A stretch of 26,366 nucleotides of DNA. It comes from CAZBUK01 sp964495085. GTDB taxonomy: Bacteria; Bacteroidota; Ignavibacteria; T3Sed10-11. Made by a program: the position numbers and the translations under genes. Shown in pieces: positions 1 to 8,861 of the stretch. The notes below the pieces were generated by a model. It searched no databases, was not told the DNA's origin, and saw only the letters and a list, made by a program, of their open reading frames with translations. Positions within the stretch are counted from its first letter, which is position 1. Each line of letters opens with the position of its first letter. The stretch is taken from positions 1 to 26,366 of the forward strand of contig CAZBUK010000050.1 of the NCBI GenBank assembly GCA_964495085.1, written 5' to 3'.

Positions 1-101
1 TGCAATATTCCACTATGTTCACTTCGTTAATAATTATTTTGGACACCAATGATACTTAAGGTTATTCCAAGACGGATTCACCTTTTCAAGAAATCGGAAG
101 T

Positions 102-821
102 ATGATATCATTACATCGGGTGGTGAAGAAGTTCGGCTCGTTCACCGCGGTGGATGGAATATCTCTTGAGGTAGGAAAAGGGGAACTCTTCGGGTTCCTG
201 GGACCGAATGGAGCGGGAAAAACCACCACTATTAAAATGATGACCGGTCTGATCGCACCCACCGAGGGCACGATTAAGATCGGAGGACACAATATATACA
301 CCCAACCGATCAGGGCGAAACGCCTTATCGGATATATTCCCGACCAACCGTTTCTGTACGATAAACTTACCGGACGCGAGTTTCTCTACTTCATCGCCGG
401 TCTGCATAACCTCAAGGGACCGGAACTCGCCCCGCGCGTCGATCGCCTGCTCGACCATTTCGAGATCGGCGACTGGGTAGATAAGCGAACCGAGGAGTAC
501 TCGCAGGGTATGCGCCAGCGGATCAGTATCGCCGCTGCGTTGCTGCACGATCCGGGCGCCGTCATTCTCGATGAACCGATGGTGGGTCTCGACCCGAGGA
601 GCGCAAAGATCGTAAAGGATACACTCGCACAATTGGCGGAACGGGGTATCACGGTGTTCATGTCCACCCACAGCCTCAATATTGTCGAGGAATTATGCAG
701 CAGAATCTGCATTATTAAAGACGGTCGGATCATTTTCAACGATCGTATAGGCAATCTCGATTCGTTCCGCGAACGGACCGACGGAAAATTCGAATCCGTG
801 TTCATCGAGCTTACCAGCTAG
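102..821 (+). CDS. ABC transporter ATP-binding protein
   Basis: This 239-residue cytoplasmic ATPase would energise the membrane protein encoded directly downstream. Visible motifs are Walker A GPNGAGKT (about residues 34-41), a signature loop YSQGMRQRIS (about 133-142) in place of the usual LSGGQ, Walker B AVILDEP (about 153-159) followed by the D-loop GLDP, and the switch His in STHS (about 190). The order and spacing are those of single-domain exporter ATPases of the CcmA/ABC-2 type, and the length is normal. The ATG follows GGAAG very closely. The stop TAG shares one base with the GTG start of the permease (TAGTG), so the two are translationally coupled. The transported substrate cannot be read from the sequence. 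I see no convincing promoter in the 101 bases before it, so the operon may begin outside the window. Confidence 0.95.
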   Translation: MISLHRVVKKFGSFTAVDGISLEVGKGELFGFLGPNGAGKTTTIKMMTGLIAPTEGTIKIGGHNIYTQPIRAKRLIGYIPDQPFLYDKLTGREFLYFIAGLHNLKGPELAPRVDRLLDHFEIGDWVDKRTEEYSQGMRQRISIAAALLHDPGAVILDEPMVGLDPRSAKIVKDTLAQLAERGITVFMSTHSLNIVEELCSRICIIKDGRIIFNDRIGNLDSFRERTDGKFESVFIELTS

Positions 822-2512
822 TGGAGCAGTTGATCCATATTCTCCGCTACAAGGCATTGGCGGGTCTGAAGCTGAAGCTCGATTTCACGTGGAATTCGCT
901 CGTCAAGAACATCGCATCGGTACTGGTTTTCGGTGGATTCTCCGTAGCTGCATACTACTTCGCGGCCGCGACTACTGCATATCTTCTCGAAGATGCCGCG
1001 ATCGGTTCATTCCTGCTGCACCGCTTTCTTTCGATGTTTCTGTTCGTCTTTTTCATCACGATCAGTCTCGGAAACATCCTCGTTTCCTATGCGACGCTGT
1101 TCCGATCTCCGGAGGTCAGATTCCTCTTTTCCCTGCCTGTCGCGCATTACAAGATTTTCCTCATCAAATTCCTGGACAATTTCTTTTACAGCTCGACGAC
1201 GTTCTTTCTTCTCGGATTTGCGGTTCTTGCGGGTTACGGTTCATATTTCGGCTATCCCTGGTATTTCTACCCGTTGATGATGTTGTTCCTGTTTATCCCG
1301 TTTATGCTCATCGCCGCCTGTCTGGCAGTGATCTTGTTGCTGGGAGTTATGAGATTGATTGCGTACGTCCGGATATCGTACCTCATCACCGGTTTCATCG
1401 CCGGTTATCTCGCGGTGATCTACTTCTTCTTCCGCAGCATTTCTCCCGTATCGCTCGTGAACAGCGTTCTGGAACACTATCCGAACATCGATCAGTATTT
1501 TTCAGGCTTTGATCCGTGGTTTTTAAAATTCCTTCCCAGTCACTGGGTGGCGGAAATCCTTTATTGGTTGTCCCGGGGGGATGGGCAGCAGGTCTTACTG
1601 TATTCCGGCCTCCTCATTATATCGGTCGGCTCGATATTCGCAGTCGCTGTGTTAACGGGACGCCGCCACTACTATCGTTCCTGGTTGAGCTCGGGGGATG
1701 GAGGCATGCGAACAAAGACCGACGGGACGGCTATAGCAGTGAACCGTTTCGGCTCCGGGAGCAGTCCGATCTTCAATGTACAGACGGGCGTACTGCTGAG
1801 GCGAGATCTGCTGCGATTCGTCAGAGAGCCGAGTCAGTGGATACATCTCTCGATCATGCTGTTTCTCGTTGTCGTTTTCATCGCGAGCGTCGGCGGGATG
1901 CGGGTCGAGTTCCGGGATCCGTTCCTCATGCTGCTGGTATTTCTGGTGATCTACCTCTTCAACTCGTTTTTGATATCGGCGCTTTCGCTTCGATTCGTGT
2001 ATCCGATGATAAGTCTTGAAGGAGAGGCCGTTTGGGCGATCCGTTCGTCCCCGGTATCTCCGCGCAAACTCTTTGCGGTGAAGGCGGTCATTTCGGTTTG
2101 CGTCCTTCTCCTCATAGCCCTGCCGCTGACGATTATTACGACGGCCTCGCTCTACGGTGACGGGGGACTCGTTCTGTTCTCGGTCGCAGGTTTGTCATTC
2201 ATGGTATTGACGCTCGCGGGAATGAACCTGGGCCTGGGTGGATACTTTGCACAGCTCAAGGAAAAGAATCCGATTCGCATTGCGTCCTCTCAGGGGGCGT
2301 CGTTAACATTTCTTCTGACGATGATCTACCTGATCCTGATCGTCGCCGTATTTACCCCGTTTCTTTCGGAATATTTCGAGGGTGTTTTAGCGAACGGTAA
2401 AGCATCGAATATGTTGCTTCTCTATCCGATAGGATTGGTCGGACTGATATCGGCGGGGATTCTCACGGTAACCCTGACGCTCGGATATAAGTCGATGTAC
2501 CGCGATATTTAA
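821..2512 (+). CDS. ABC transporter permease, 12-13 TM segments
   Basis: A 563-residue, very hydrophobic protein that should form the membrane channel for the upstream ATPase. I count 12-13 probable transmembrane helices: a first group of seven (about residues 28-290), a polar cytoplasmic stretch (about 290-340) containing RRDLLRFVREPSQW, then five or six more to the C-terminus. No large periplasmic domain is visible. The size and two-block layout fit the roughly 550-residue putative ABC exporter permeases paired with CcmA-like ATPases. The GTG start at 821 overlaps the ATPase stop, and a start slightly downstream cannot be excluded. The last bases overlap the end of the oppositely oriented patatin gene by four bases. 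The substrate is unknown. Confidence 0.88.
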   Translation: MEQLIHILRYKALAGLKLKLDFTWNSLVKNIASVLVFGGFSVAAYYFAAATTAYLLEDAAIGSFLLHRFLSMFLFVFFITISLGNILVSYATLFRSPEVRFLFSLPVAHYKIFLIKFLDNFFYSSTTFFLLGFAVLAGYGSYFGYPWYFYPLMMLFLFIPFMLIAACLAVILLLGVMRLIAYVRISYLITGFIAGYLAVIYFFFRSISPVSLVNSVLEHYPNIDQYFSGFDPWFLKFLPSHWVAEILYWLSRGDGQQVLLYSGLLIISVGSIFAVAVLTGRRHYYRSWLSSGDGGMRTKTDGTAIAVNRFGSGSSPIFNVQTGVLLRRDLLRFVREPSQWIHLSIMLFLVVVFIASVGGMRVEFRDPFLMLLVFLVIYLFNSFLISALSLRFVYPMISLEGEAVWAIRSSPVSPRKLFAVKAVISVCVLLLIALPLTIITTASLYGDGGLVLFSVAGLSFMVLTLAGMNLGLGGYFAQLKEKNPIRIASSQGASLTFLLTMIYLILIVAVFTPFLSEYFEGVLANGKASNMLLLYPIGLVGLISAGILTVTLTLGYKSMYRDI

Positions 2513-3447
2513 CCCGGCAGAATTTTACCGGTAAACAATCTCAAGAACCGGTTCTTCCGGCTCCGCGGATGTCCTTCCGCCGCTTTACGAATGGCAGGCA
2601 GCGCCCGCTCGGCAGCCTCGGCTCCCAGCCGGATCAGTTCCCGGTAACGGTCGAACTTGATCCAGTGATACTGTTTCACCTCCGGACTGATCACTGCGTC
2701 TGCATACATTAAAAGGGAGTTGTTTAAATTGAGTTGGGTTATCTCTCCCGCCCGTATGAGAACCGAGAGTCCGCGAGTCGGTTCTTTATATTCGGGGAGC
2801 GCCTTCCAGACATCGACTGCGACGATCGGATTGGCGCTGAGTTTTTGAGCCGGTATGACGGGAGTGATGCATGAGGCGCCGCCGTCCACCAGCAGGCGGC
2901 CGTCGATTTCCGTCGGAGCAGCAATGGCGGGGATCGAGGCACTTGCGCCCACCGCCGTTCGTAGGGAACCGTCTATAAGGGTAATGGGTGTGCCGGATTC
3001 GAGGTCGGTGGCTACAGTGGCAAGGGGAATTTTTAGTTCCTCCATGCGCATATCCTCGATCAGATAGGAAAGAGCTTCCGAAAGCACTTCGTTCGGGAGT
3101 GCACCCGTCCGCGTAAGCGTGCGCGATAAGTAGAAGTGCCTCTTCGCTTTGCCGATAAGCCTGTTCAGTTTCGTATGACGGTCGGCGCTGTCTTCGAGGA
3201 GAAAGAAATCGAGTCCTATTTTACGAAAGAAATCGCTCCTGAAAAGTGCATCGAGCCGTTCTTCGCATTCCGAAGTGTTCAACGTCTGCGCGAACATCGC
3301 TCCCATCACCGCCCCCATGCTCGTTCCGACGATGAGGGACGGCAAAAGCTTCTCCCGTTCGAGCACTTTACATACGCCTAAATGGGCGATACCGCGTGCG
3401 CCCCCTCCTCCAAGCACGAGCGTAAAAGGCCGTTTGATGTACATCAT
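2509..3447 (-). CDS. Patatin-like phospholipase (RssA/NTE type)
   Basis: A 312-residue predicted serine acyl-hydrolase acting on lipid esters. The patatin hallmarks are in order: the oxyanion-hole glycine-rich loop GGGGARG (residues 13-19), the nucleophile elbow GTSMG with Ser43, and the catalytic-dyad motif DGG with Asp188. No signal peptide or beta-barrel region is visible, so it is probably cytoplasmic or peripheral, like the RssA/YlbK group, rather than a self-secreted PlpD/PorV-linked patatin. Two consecutive ATGs (3447 and 3444) follow AGGGGGGT; the second has the better spacing from that ribosome-binding site. The gene is convergent with the ABC permease (4-base overlap of the 3' ends) and divergent from glmS. 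The physiological substrate is not predictable. Confidence 0.92.
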   Translation of the reverse strand: MMYIKRPFTLVLGGGGARGIAHLGVCKVLEREKLLPSLIVGTSMGAVMGAMFAQTLNTSECEERLDALFRSDFFRKIGLDFFLLEDSADRHTKLNRLIGKAKRHFYLSRTLTRTGALPNEVLSEALSYLIEDMRMEELKIPLATVATDLESGTPITLIDGSLRTAVGASASIPAIAAPTEIDGRLLVDGGASCITPVIPAQKLSANPIVAVDVWKALPEYKEPTRGLSVLIRAGEITQLNLNNSLLMYADAVISPEVKQYHWIKFDRYRELIRLGAEAAERALPAIRKAAEGHPRSRKNRFLRLFTGKILPG

Positions 3448-3512
3448 ACCCCCCTATTCCGGAATTGGTTATCATCGTTGAATATACAAAAAAGAGTGCC
3501 AATATACTCAAA

Positions 3513-3541
3513 TTGCTTTTGTACGCTATTTTATATATCAT
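3513..3541 (+). promoter_or_regulatory. Possible sigma70-like promoter for glmS
   Basis: In the AT-rich 132-base divergent spacer between the patatin gene and glmS there is TTGCTT (3513-3518) and TATCAT (3536-3541), separated by 17 bases. This would give a short leader containing the GGGGGA ribosome-binding site. It is only a pattern match in an AT-rich stretch and could be chance. The same spacer must also hold the promoter for the leftward patatin gene. Confidence 0.3.
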
Positions 3542-3579
3542 GTCTAACTTATTATTTTAAAAAAGGTTAGGGGGATTCT

Positions 3580-5412
3580 ATGTGCGGAATAGTCGGTTAT
3601 ATCGGAAATAAGCCTGCAATTCCGGTGATACTCGAGGGACTCAAAAGACTGGAATATCGCGGATACGATTCCGCCGGTGTTGCGACGCTGGGAGAGGATA
3701 CCGTGCTAGTCGAACGCGTGAGCGGCAAGGTAAGCGAGCTGGAAAAGTCGGTAGCTCAGAAAATATCGAACGGGACCCTGGCGATCGGACACACGCGTTG
3801 GGCAACGCATGGAGAGCCGAATGAAAGGAACGCCCACCCGCATCTGGATTGTTCGAAGAAAATTGCGCTTGTCCACAACGGCATCGTGGAAAATTTTCAA
3901 GCCATCCGCACAAAGCTCGAGCAGGTCGGCCACATCTTCAACTCCGAAACCGATACCGAAGTGCTTGTTCACCTGATTGAAGAGGTGTATAAGGTAACGG
4001 GTGATCTGACCAAAGCAGTCAGGCTGGCGTTGAAGGAGGTGGACGGAGCCTACGGCATCGCGGTGATCAGCTCAGACGAGCCGGATAAAATCATCGTCGC
4101 GAGGAGAGGGAGTCCCCTCGTCATCGGTGTCGGGGACGGCGAACATTTCATCGCGAGCGATGCAGCGGCGCTCATCCGCCATACCAGGAAGGTCGTATAC
4201 CTCGAGGACGGCGAAGTGGCGATACTGAACCGGAACGGGTTCGTCACGAAGACAATCGACAACGTCAAGGTGGAGAAACAGATTCACCAGCTGACGATCG
4301 ATATCGAGCAGATCGAGAAAGCCGGTTATCCGCATTTCATGTTGAAGGAGATACACGAGCAACCGTCCACATTGACCGATGCGCTTCGGGGGAGAATTCT
4401 CCTGCCGGAGGGCAACGTAAAGTTGGGAGGACTTGCAGACGTGATGGATCATCTCCGGAACGCGAAGAGATTTATCATCACCGCATGCGGCACCTCGTGG
4501 CATGCGGGCCTGGTCGGGGAATATATGCTCGAGCAGTACGCGCGCATTCCCGTCGAGGTTGAATATGCATCCGAGTTCCGGTACCGGAATCCGATCATCC
4601 ACGAAGACGATATTGTGTGGGCCATCAGTCAGAGCGGCGAGACCGCCGATACGCTCGCGGCGGTGAAGGAGGCGAAGCAGCGGGGAGCGCGCGTGTTCGG
4701 AATCGTCAATGTGGTCGGCAGTACGATCGCGAGAGAGACCGACAGCGGAGTCTACATTCATGCCGGTCCGGAGATCGGCGTCGCCTCGACGAAGGCGTTC
4801 ACCTCACAACTGACCGTCCTTGCGCTCATCACCGTACTCATGGCACGATTGCGGGGGATGTCGAGCACCGAAGGAATCGAAATCCTGGACGAGCTGAGAT
4901 CGATTCCCCGAAAGGTCGATTCGATTCTCGCCCAGGCGGAGACGATCAAGGAGATCGCCGACAGGTTTTCAAAGGTCAGAAACTTTCTCTATTTAGGGCG
5001 GGGTTACAATTTCCCCGTGGCGCTCGAAGGAGCGTTGAAGTTAAAGGAAATATCGTACATACATGCCGAGGGATACCCGGCGGCCGAAATGAAGCATGGT
5101 CCCATAGCGCTGATCGACGACGATATGCCCGTCGTGGTGATCGCGCCGAAGGACGGCTCGTACGATAAAGTGTTAAGCAACATTCAGGAAGTCAAAGCGC
5201 GTCGCGGCAGGGTGATCGCCGTCGCAAACGACAACGATGTGGTAATCGACAGTCATGCGGATTACGTGCTCCGCATACCCGAGACCATCGATATGTTCGC
5301 GCCGATAGTTGCCAGCATTCCTCTTCAACTTCTCGCGTACTACATTGCGGTCAACCGCGGCTGCAATGTCGATCAACCGAGGAACCTCGCCAAAAGCGTA
5401 ACGGTCGAATAA
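3580..5412 (+). CDS. glmS: Glutamine--fructose-6-phosphate aminotransferase (isomerizing)
   Basis: Makes glucosamine-6-phosphate from fructose-6-phosphate and glutamine, the entry step to UDP-GlcNAc, peptidoglycan and lipid A. The 610-residue length is standard. The N-terminal Ntn glutaminase starts MCGIVGYIG, with Cys2 as the nucleophile once Met is removed, and has the expected HTRWATHG and NGIVEN motifs. Two SIS sugar-isomerase domains follow (about residues 285-420 and 455-600), with the SQSGETADT phosphate-binding loop, the AEGYPAAEMKHGP segment and the terminal LAKSVTVE signature that feeds the active site. The start is well set by AGGGGGA a few bases upstream. It is monocistronic as far as can be seen: 98 bases with a GC-rich hairpin separate it from the next gene. 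A GlmU-like uridylyltransferase lies at 16718. Confidence 0.98.
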   Translation: MCGIVGYIGNKPAIPVILEGLKRLEYRGYDSAGVATLGEDTVLVERVSGKVSELEKSVAQKISNGTLAIGHTRWATHGEPNERNAHPHLDCSKKIALVHNGIVENFQAIRTKLEQVGHIFNSETDTEVLVHLIEEVYKVTGDLTKAVRLALKEVDGAYGIAVISSDEPDKIIVARRGSPLVIGVGDGEHFIASDAAALIRHTRKVVYLEDGEVAILNRNGFVTKTIDNVKVEKQIHQLTIDIEQIEKAGYPHFMLKEIHEQPSTLTDALRGRILLPEGNVKLGGLADVMDHLRNAKRFIITACGTSWHAGLVGEYMLEQYARIPVEVEYASEFRYRNPIIHEDDIVWAISQSGETADTLAAVKEAKQRGARVFGIVNVVGSTIARETDSGVYIHAGPEIGVASTKAFTSQLTVLALITVLMARLRGMSSTEGIEILDELRSIPRKVDSILAQAETIKEIADRFSKVRNFLYLGRGYNFPVALEGALKLKEISYIHAEGYPAAEMKHGPIALIDDDMPVVVIAPKDGSYDKVLSNIQEVKARRGRVIAVANDNDVVIDSHADYVLRIPETIDMFAPIVASIPLQLLAYYIAVNRGCNVDQPRNLAKSVTVE

Positions 5413-5438
5413 ACGATCGTTCCAAACTCGAATCATCC

Positions 5439-5466
5439 GTGTCCCGCCGCCGTCGAGGCGGGGCAC
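5439..5466 (+). terminator. GC-rich hairpin after glmS
   Basis: GTGTCCCGCC (5439-5448) and GGCGGGGCAC (5457-5466) can form a 10-bp stem with one G-U pair and an 8-base loop. It is followed only by a T-enriched stretch (TGTTTGCTTCTGT), not an uninterrupted T tract. It is therefore a weak or Rho-assisted terminator, or a 3'-end stabiliser of the glmS message. It also shows that the region is untranslated, which supports the 5511 start of the next gene. Confidence 0.45.
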
Positions 5467-5510
5467 GCTCTGTGTTTGCTTCTGTATCGTCAATTCAATC
5501 CGGAGGTAGT

Positions 5511-6827
5511 ATGACCAAGCGTAAAGTTATCATTATGGGCGCAGCAGGCAGGGATTTCCATAATTTCAATGTAGTTTACCGCGATAATGATAATTATGAA
5601 GTCGTCGGCTTTACCGCCACGCAGATTCCGAATATCGAGGGGAGAAGGTATCCGGCCAAACTGGCGGGTGAAAGTTATCCGAAAGGCATCCCGATCCATC
5701 CCGAAGCCGAGCTTGCCTCTCTCATCCGGAGCCATAAAGTCGACGATGTGGTGTTTTCATATTCCGATGTTTCGCATCAGTATGTCATGGATATGGCATC
5801 GGTTGTTATAGCCGCCGGAGCTAACTTCAAGCTTCTCGGCGTGAGGGAGACGATGCTGAAATCGAAAGTCCCCGTCGTTGCGATCGTTGCAGTCAGGACG
5901 GGATCGGGAAAGAGCCAGACTTCGAGGAAGGTAAGCGAAATGTTGCGGGCGCGGGGGAAGAAGCTCGTCGTTGTCCGGCATCCGATGCCGTACGGCGATC
6001 TCGTAAAACAGAAAGTCCAGCGGTTCGAGACCGAAAAAGATTTTATTAAGCACGACTGCACGATCGAGGAATTGGAGGAATATGAACACCACGTGAAGCA
6101 GGGCACGATAGTTTATGCGGGGGTCGATTATGAAGCGATTCTGCGACAGGCTGAACAGGAAGCGGATGTGATCATCTGGGACGGCGGCAATAACGATACG
6201 CCGTTCTTCAAGGCCGATATTACCATCACCGTCGCCGATCCGCACCGCCCCGGCCATGAAATCAGCTATTATCCGGGCGAAGTGAATCTCCGTATCGCCG
6301 ATGCGGTGATCATCAACAAGGTCGATTCTGCGTCGCCCGAAAACATCGAGATCGTCCGGCAGAATATAATGAAGACCAATCCGAAGGCTATGATCATCGA
6401 GGCCGCTTCGCCGATCAGTCTCGACGATCCGGGTCTCATTCGCGGGAAACGGGTGCTGGTGGTGGAAGACGGCCCGACGCTGACGCACGGAGACATGACC
6501 TACGGCGCCGGTACGATCGCTGCACGGAAATTCGGCGCTCTCGAAATCATCGATCCGAGACCGTACGTGGTCGGATCCATCAAGGATACATTCAAGAAGT
6601 ATCCGCGCATCGGACTCCTTTTACCCGCCATGGGTTACGGCGATAAGCAGAAGAAGGATCTTGCCGCGACCATCAACAATACGCCATGCGACGTGGTCAT
6701 TATCGGGACGCCGATCGACCTGCGAAAAATCATCAACATAAAAAAACCGTCGGTCCGGGTCGGTTACGACCTCAGTGAGATCGGGAAACCCGATCTCTCC
6801 GATGCATTGCGATCCCTGCTGAAATAG
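5511..6827 (+). CDS. COG2403-type P-loop protein, cyclic 2,3-diphosphoglycerate synthetase-like (predicted GTPase)
   Basis: A 438-residue cytoplasmic protein that I recognise as the COG2403 family, which contains the archaeal cyclic 2,3-diphosphoglycerate synthetase and many uncharacterised bacterial predicted GTPases. The N-terminus (1-120) is Rossmann-like with GAAGRDFHNFN. A P-loop AVRTGSGKSQTS lies at about 127-138. Further on are IIWDGGNND (a Walker-B/G3-like strand), INKVD (a guanine-recognition-like motif) and a third alpha/beta block ending in a conserved-looking PKGY-like segment (PSVRVGYDL). The ATG at 5511 is preceded by CGGAGG at ideal distance; upstream in-frame codons fall in a hairpin and are not coding. 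It is followed by ornithine carbamoyltransferase, carbamate kinase and an ATCase-like gene, so a role in carbamoyl-phosphate metabolism is plausible. The reaction is unknown: the cyclic-DPG name reflects family resemblance only. Confidence 0.85.
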   Translation: MTKRKVIIMGAAGRDFHNFNVVYRDNDNYEVVGFTATQIPNIEGRRYPAKLAGESYPKGIPIHPEAELASLIRSHKVDDVVFSYSDVSHQYVMDMASVVIAAGANFKLLGVRETMLKSKVPVVAIVAVRTGSGKSQTSRKVSEMLRARGKKLVVVRHPMPYGDLVKQKVQRFETEKDFIKHDCTIEELEEYEHHVKQGTIVYAGVDYEAILRQAEQEADVIIWDGGNNDTPFFKADITITVADPHRPGHEISYYPGEVNLRIADAVIINKVDSASPENIEIVRQNIMKTNPKAMIIEAASPISLDDPGLIRGKRVLVVEDGPTLTHGDMTYGAGTIAARKFGALEIIDPRPYVVGSIKDTFKKYPRIGLLLPAMGYGDKQKKDLAATINNTPCDVVIIGTPIDLRKIINIKKPSVRVGYDLSEIGKPDLSDALRSLLK

Positions 6828-6942
6828 AATAGATCGACCGGATCAGGCGGGCACGATGAACGATTCGCGCCATCGGCATCGCCGATATTTCCGGGAGCCG
6901 GCGGCAGGAAAAAATATTTAAAGTTTTATAATAACCAGGAGC

Positions 6943-7866
6943 ATGACAGTGAAATCCCCCGATTATCTCTCATCTCAGGATCTATCCGCCGACGAGATAT
7001 TGAATTTATTCGAACTTGCCGCGGCAATGAAATCCGACAGGAAGAAGTATATGCGCTCTTGCGAAGGTCTGACGCTCGCTATGATATTCGAGAAACCTTC
7101 CCTGCGTACCCGCGTGACGTTCGACGTCGGCATCCGCCAACTGGGAGGCAACGGGATATTCCTCGGTCCCTCCGACATCAGCCTTGGGAAGAGAGAGTCG
7201 GTATACGACGTCGCGAAGAATCTCGAGCGCATGGTCGACATCATTATGATACGCACCTTCGCGCACCGGATCTGCACCGATCTCGCTGAATTTGCCGGAA
7301 TTCCCGTTATCAACGGATTAACCGATCTGGAACATCCGTGCCAGGCGCTGGCCGACTATCTGACGATGTGGGAGCTGAAGGGAGATCTGAAGGGGAAAAA
7401 ACTTGCCTATGTCGGCGACGGCAATAACGTCGCACATTCATTGCTGATTACCGGAGCGAAGCTCGGCGTCAATGTTTCGGTCGCAACCCCGAAGGGATTC
7501 GAACCTCTGAAGGAAATCCTGGAGATCGCGGAAGACGCCGCCCGCCCCACCGGAGCGGCGCTTACGGTGACCAACGATGCCCGGACAGCGGTGAACGGAG
7601 CCGACGCGGTATACACCGATGTCTGGGCGAGCATGGGCCAGGAATCCGAAGCCGAACAACGAAAGGAGATTTTCCGTCCCTATCAGGTGAATTCCGCCCT
7701 GATGGCTCACGCCGCCTCCGATGCGATATTTCTGCATTGTCTGCCCGCCCACCGGGGCGACGAGGTGACCGATGAGGTGATCGATTCAAAACAATCGGTC
7801 GTATTTCATGAGGCGGAGAACCGCCTCCACGCGCAGAAAGCGTTAATGCACAAACTTCTCACATGA
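6943..7866 (+). CDS. argF: Ornithine carbamoyltransferase
   Basis: Transfers the carbamoyl group from carbamoyl phosphate to ornithine, giving citrulline (arginine biosynthesis, or the reverse direction in arginine breakdown). The 307-residue length is typical. The carbamoyl-phosphate motif is KPSLRTR (residues 51-57), with Leu54 in place of the commoner Thr of STRTR. HPCQ lies at 131-134, DVWASMG is the ornithine-binding SMG loop, and HCLPAHRG starts at about 265; together these separate it from aspartate carbamoyltransferase. The start is set by an AGGAG ribosome-binding site immediately upstream. Its TGA overlaps the ATG of the carbamate kinase (ATGA), indicating coupled translation. Having carbamate kinase as partner would suit the catabolic arcB role, but no arginine deiminase is present and a PyrB-like gene is, so the direction is open. 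Confidence 0.94.
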   Translation: MTVKSPDYLSSQDLSADEILNLFELAAAMKSDRKKYMRSCEGLTLAMIFEKPSLRTRVTFDVGIRQLGGNGIFLGPSDISLGKRESVYDVAKNLERMVDIIMIRTFAHRICTDLAEFAGIPVINGLTDLEHPCQALADYLTMWELKGDLKGKKLAYVGDGNNVAHSLLITGAKLGVNVSVATPKGFEPLKEILEIAEDAARPTGAALTVTNDARTAVNGADAVYTDVWASMGQESEAEQRKEIFRPYQVNSALMAHAASDAIFLHCLPAHRGDEVTDEVIDSKQSVVFHEAENRLHAQKALMHKLLT

Positions 7867-8822
7867 TCAGTACAAAGAGACTTGCCCTCATCGCCATCGG
7901 CGGGAATTCCATCGTACGGGCAGGCCAGCGCGGCACAATCGAAGAACAATTCAGAAACATCGGCGATACCTGCGCATCGATCGTCCAGCTCGTCCTGCGA
8001 GGCTATCGCGTCATCATTACGCACGGCAACGGCCCGCAGGTGGGGGCGCAGCTGCTGCGTTCCGAACTCTCCTCGCATCAGGTCTACACGGAACCGCTGG
8101 ACGTCTGCGTCGCGGATACGCAGGGTTCAATCGGGTACATGCTGCAGAATACGCTGCAACGCGCGCTCGACGATGCCGGCAGGAACGACGAAGTCGGGAG
8201 CGTCGTGACGCAGGTCGTCGTGGATGAGTTCGACCCGGCATTCAAGAACCCGACGAAGCCGGTCGGTCCGTTCTATACCGCGGAAGAAGCCCGTGAGAAA
8301 ACCGAAAAGCTCGGCTGGACGATGATCGAAGATGCGGCGCGGGGGTACCGGCGTGTAGTCCCTTCACCGATCCCGCTTGAAATAGTGGAAGCCCGGATGA
8401 TACTGGCGGCGGTAGAATGCGATATCATTGTCATTGCGGTCGGCGGAGGAGGAATCCCCGTTGTCAGGCGCAAAGATCGTCTCTACGGAATCGAAGCGGT
8501 GATCGATAAGGACCGGGCGTCCGCGCTGCTCGCGAGAGAACTCAAGGCCGATCTCTTTATCGTCTCGACGGATGCCGACAGAGTGTACCTGAACTATAAA
8601 AAGCCCGATCAGCGCCCGCTGCAGAACGTCGGCCTGGCCGACGCAAAGCGATACCTTGCGGAGGGACAGTTCCCCCCGGGGAACATGGGTCCGAAGATCG
8701 AAGCCGTGGTAGAATATCTCGAGAACGGCGGCGCGCATGCGATCATCACATGTCCCGAACAACTCGGGGAGGCGGTGGACGGAAATGCGGGAACGCATTT
8801 TTATCACTCGCCGGCTTCATAA
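7863..8822 (+). CDS. arcC: Carbamate kinase
   Basis: Catalyses reversible phosphotransfer between ATP and carbamate to give carbamoyl phosphate. The 319-residue protein has the amino-acid-kinase fold signatures: IAIGGNSI near the N-terminus, THGNGPQVG (about 56-64), AVGGGGIPVV, IDKDRASALLA, the nucleotide-site DADRVYLNY and GNMGPKIEA. These are specific to carbamate kinase rather than aspartokinase or glutamate-5-kinase. It overlaps the OTC stop by four bases, so the two are made together. In most bacteria it makes ATP from carbamoyl phosphate during arginine fermentation; in some archaea (Pyrococcus) it works in the synthetic direction. With no carAB in the window and two transcarbamoylases alongside, the synthetic direction is a reasonable but unproven inference. 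Confidence 0.95.
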   Translation: MISTKRLALIAIGGNSIVRAGQRGTIEEQFRNIGDTCASIVQLVLRGYRVIITHGNGPQVGAQLLRSELSSHQVYTEPLDVCVADTQGSIGYMLQNTLQRALDDAGRNDEVGSVVTQVVVDEFDPAFKNPTKPVGPFYTAEEAREKTEKLGWTMIEDAARGYRRVVPSPIPLEIVEARMILAAVECDIIVIAVGGGGIPVVRRKDRLYGIEAVIDKDRASALLARELKADLFIVSTDADRVYLNYKKPDQRPLQNVGLADAKRYLAEGQFPPGNMGPKIEAVVEYLENGGAHAIITCPEQLGEAVDGNAGTHFYHSPAS

Positions 8823-8861
8823 AATCCGATTTCAAAAAATCTGATTCCGGTCTAACCGATC

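Noticed and set aside
3448..3579. glmS ribozyme/riboswitch before glmS
   Set aside because: The upstream spacer is only 132 bases, very AT-rich and without the pseudoknotted core expected of the glmS ribozyme; that element is essentially confined to Gram-positive lineages.
5439..5510. N-terminal extension of the COG2403-type protein from GTG 5439
   Set aside because: The extension covers a 10-bp GC-rich hairpin, encodes an Arg/Ser-rich unconserved-looking peptide, and a good ribosome-binding site precedes ATG 5511.
6927..6932. TATAAT box before argF
   Set aside because: It ends only ten bases before the ATG and overlaps the ribosome-binding region's spacing; a transcript would have almost no leader, and no -35 box is seen.
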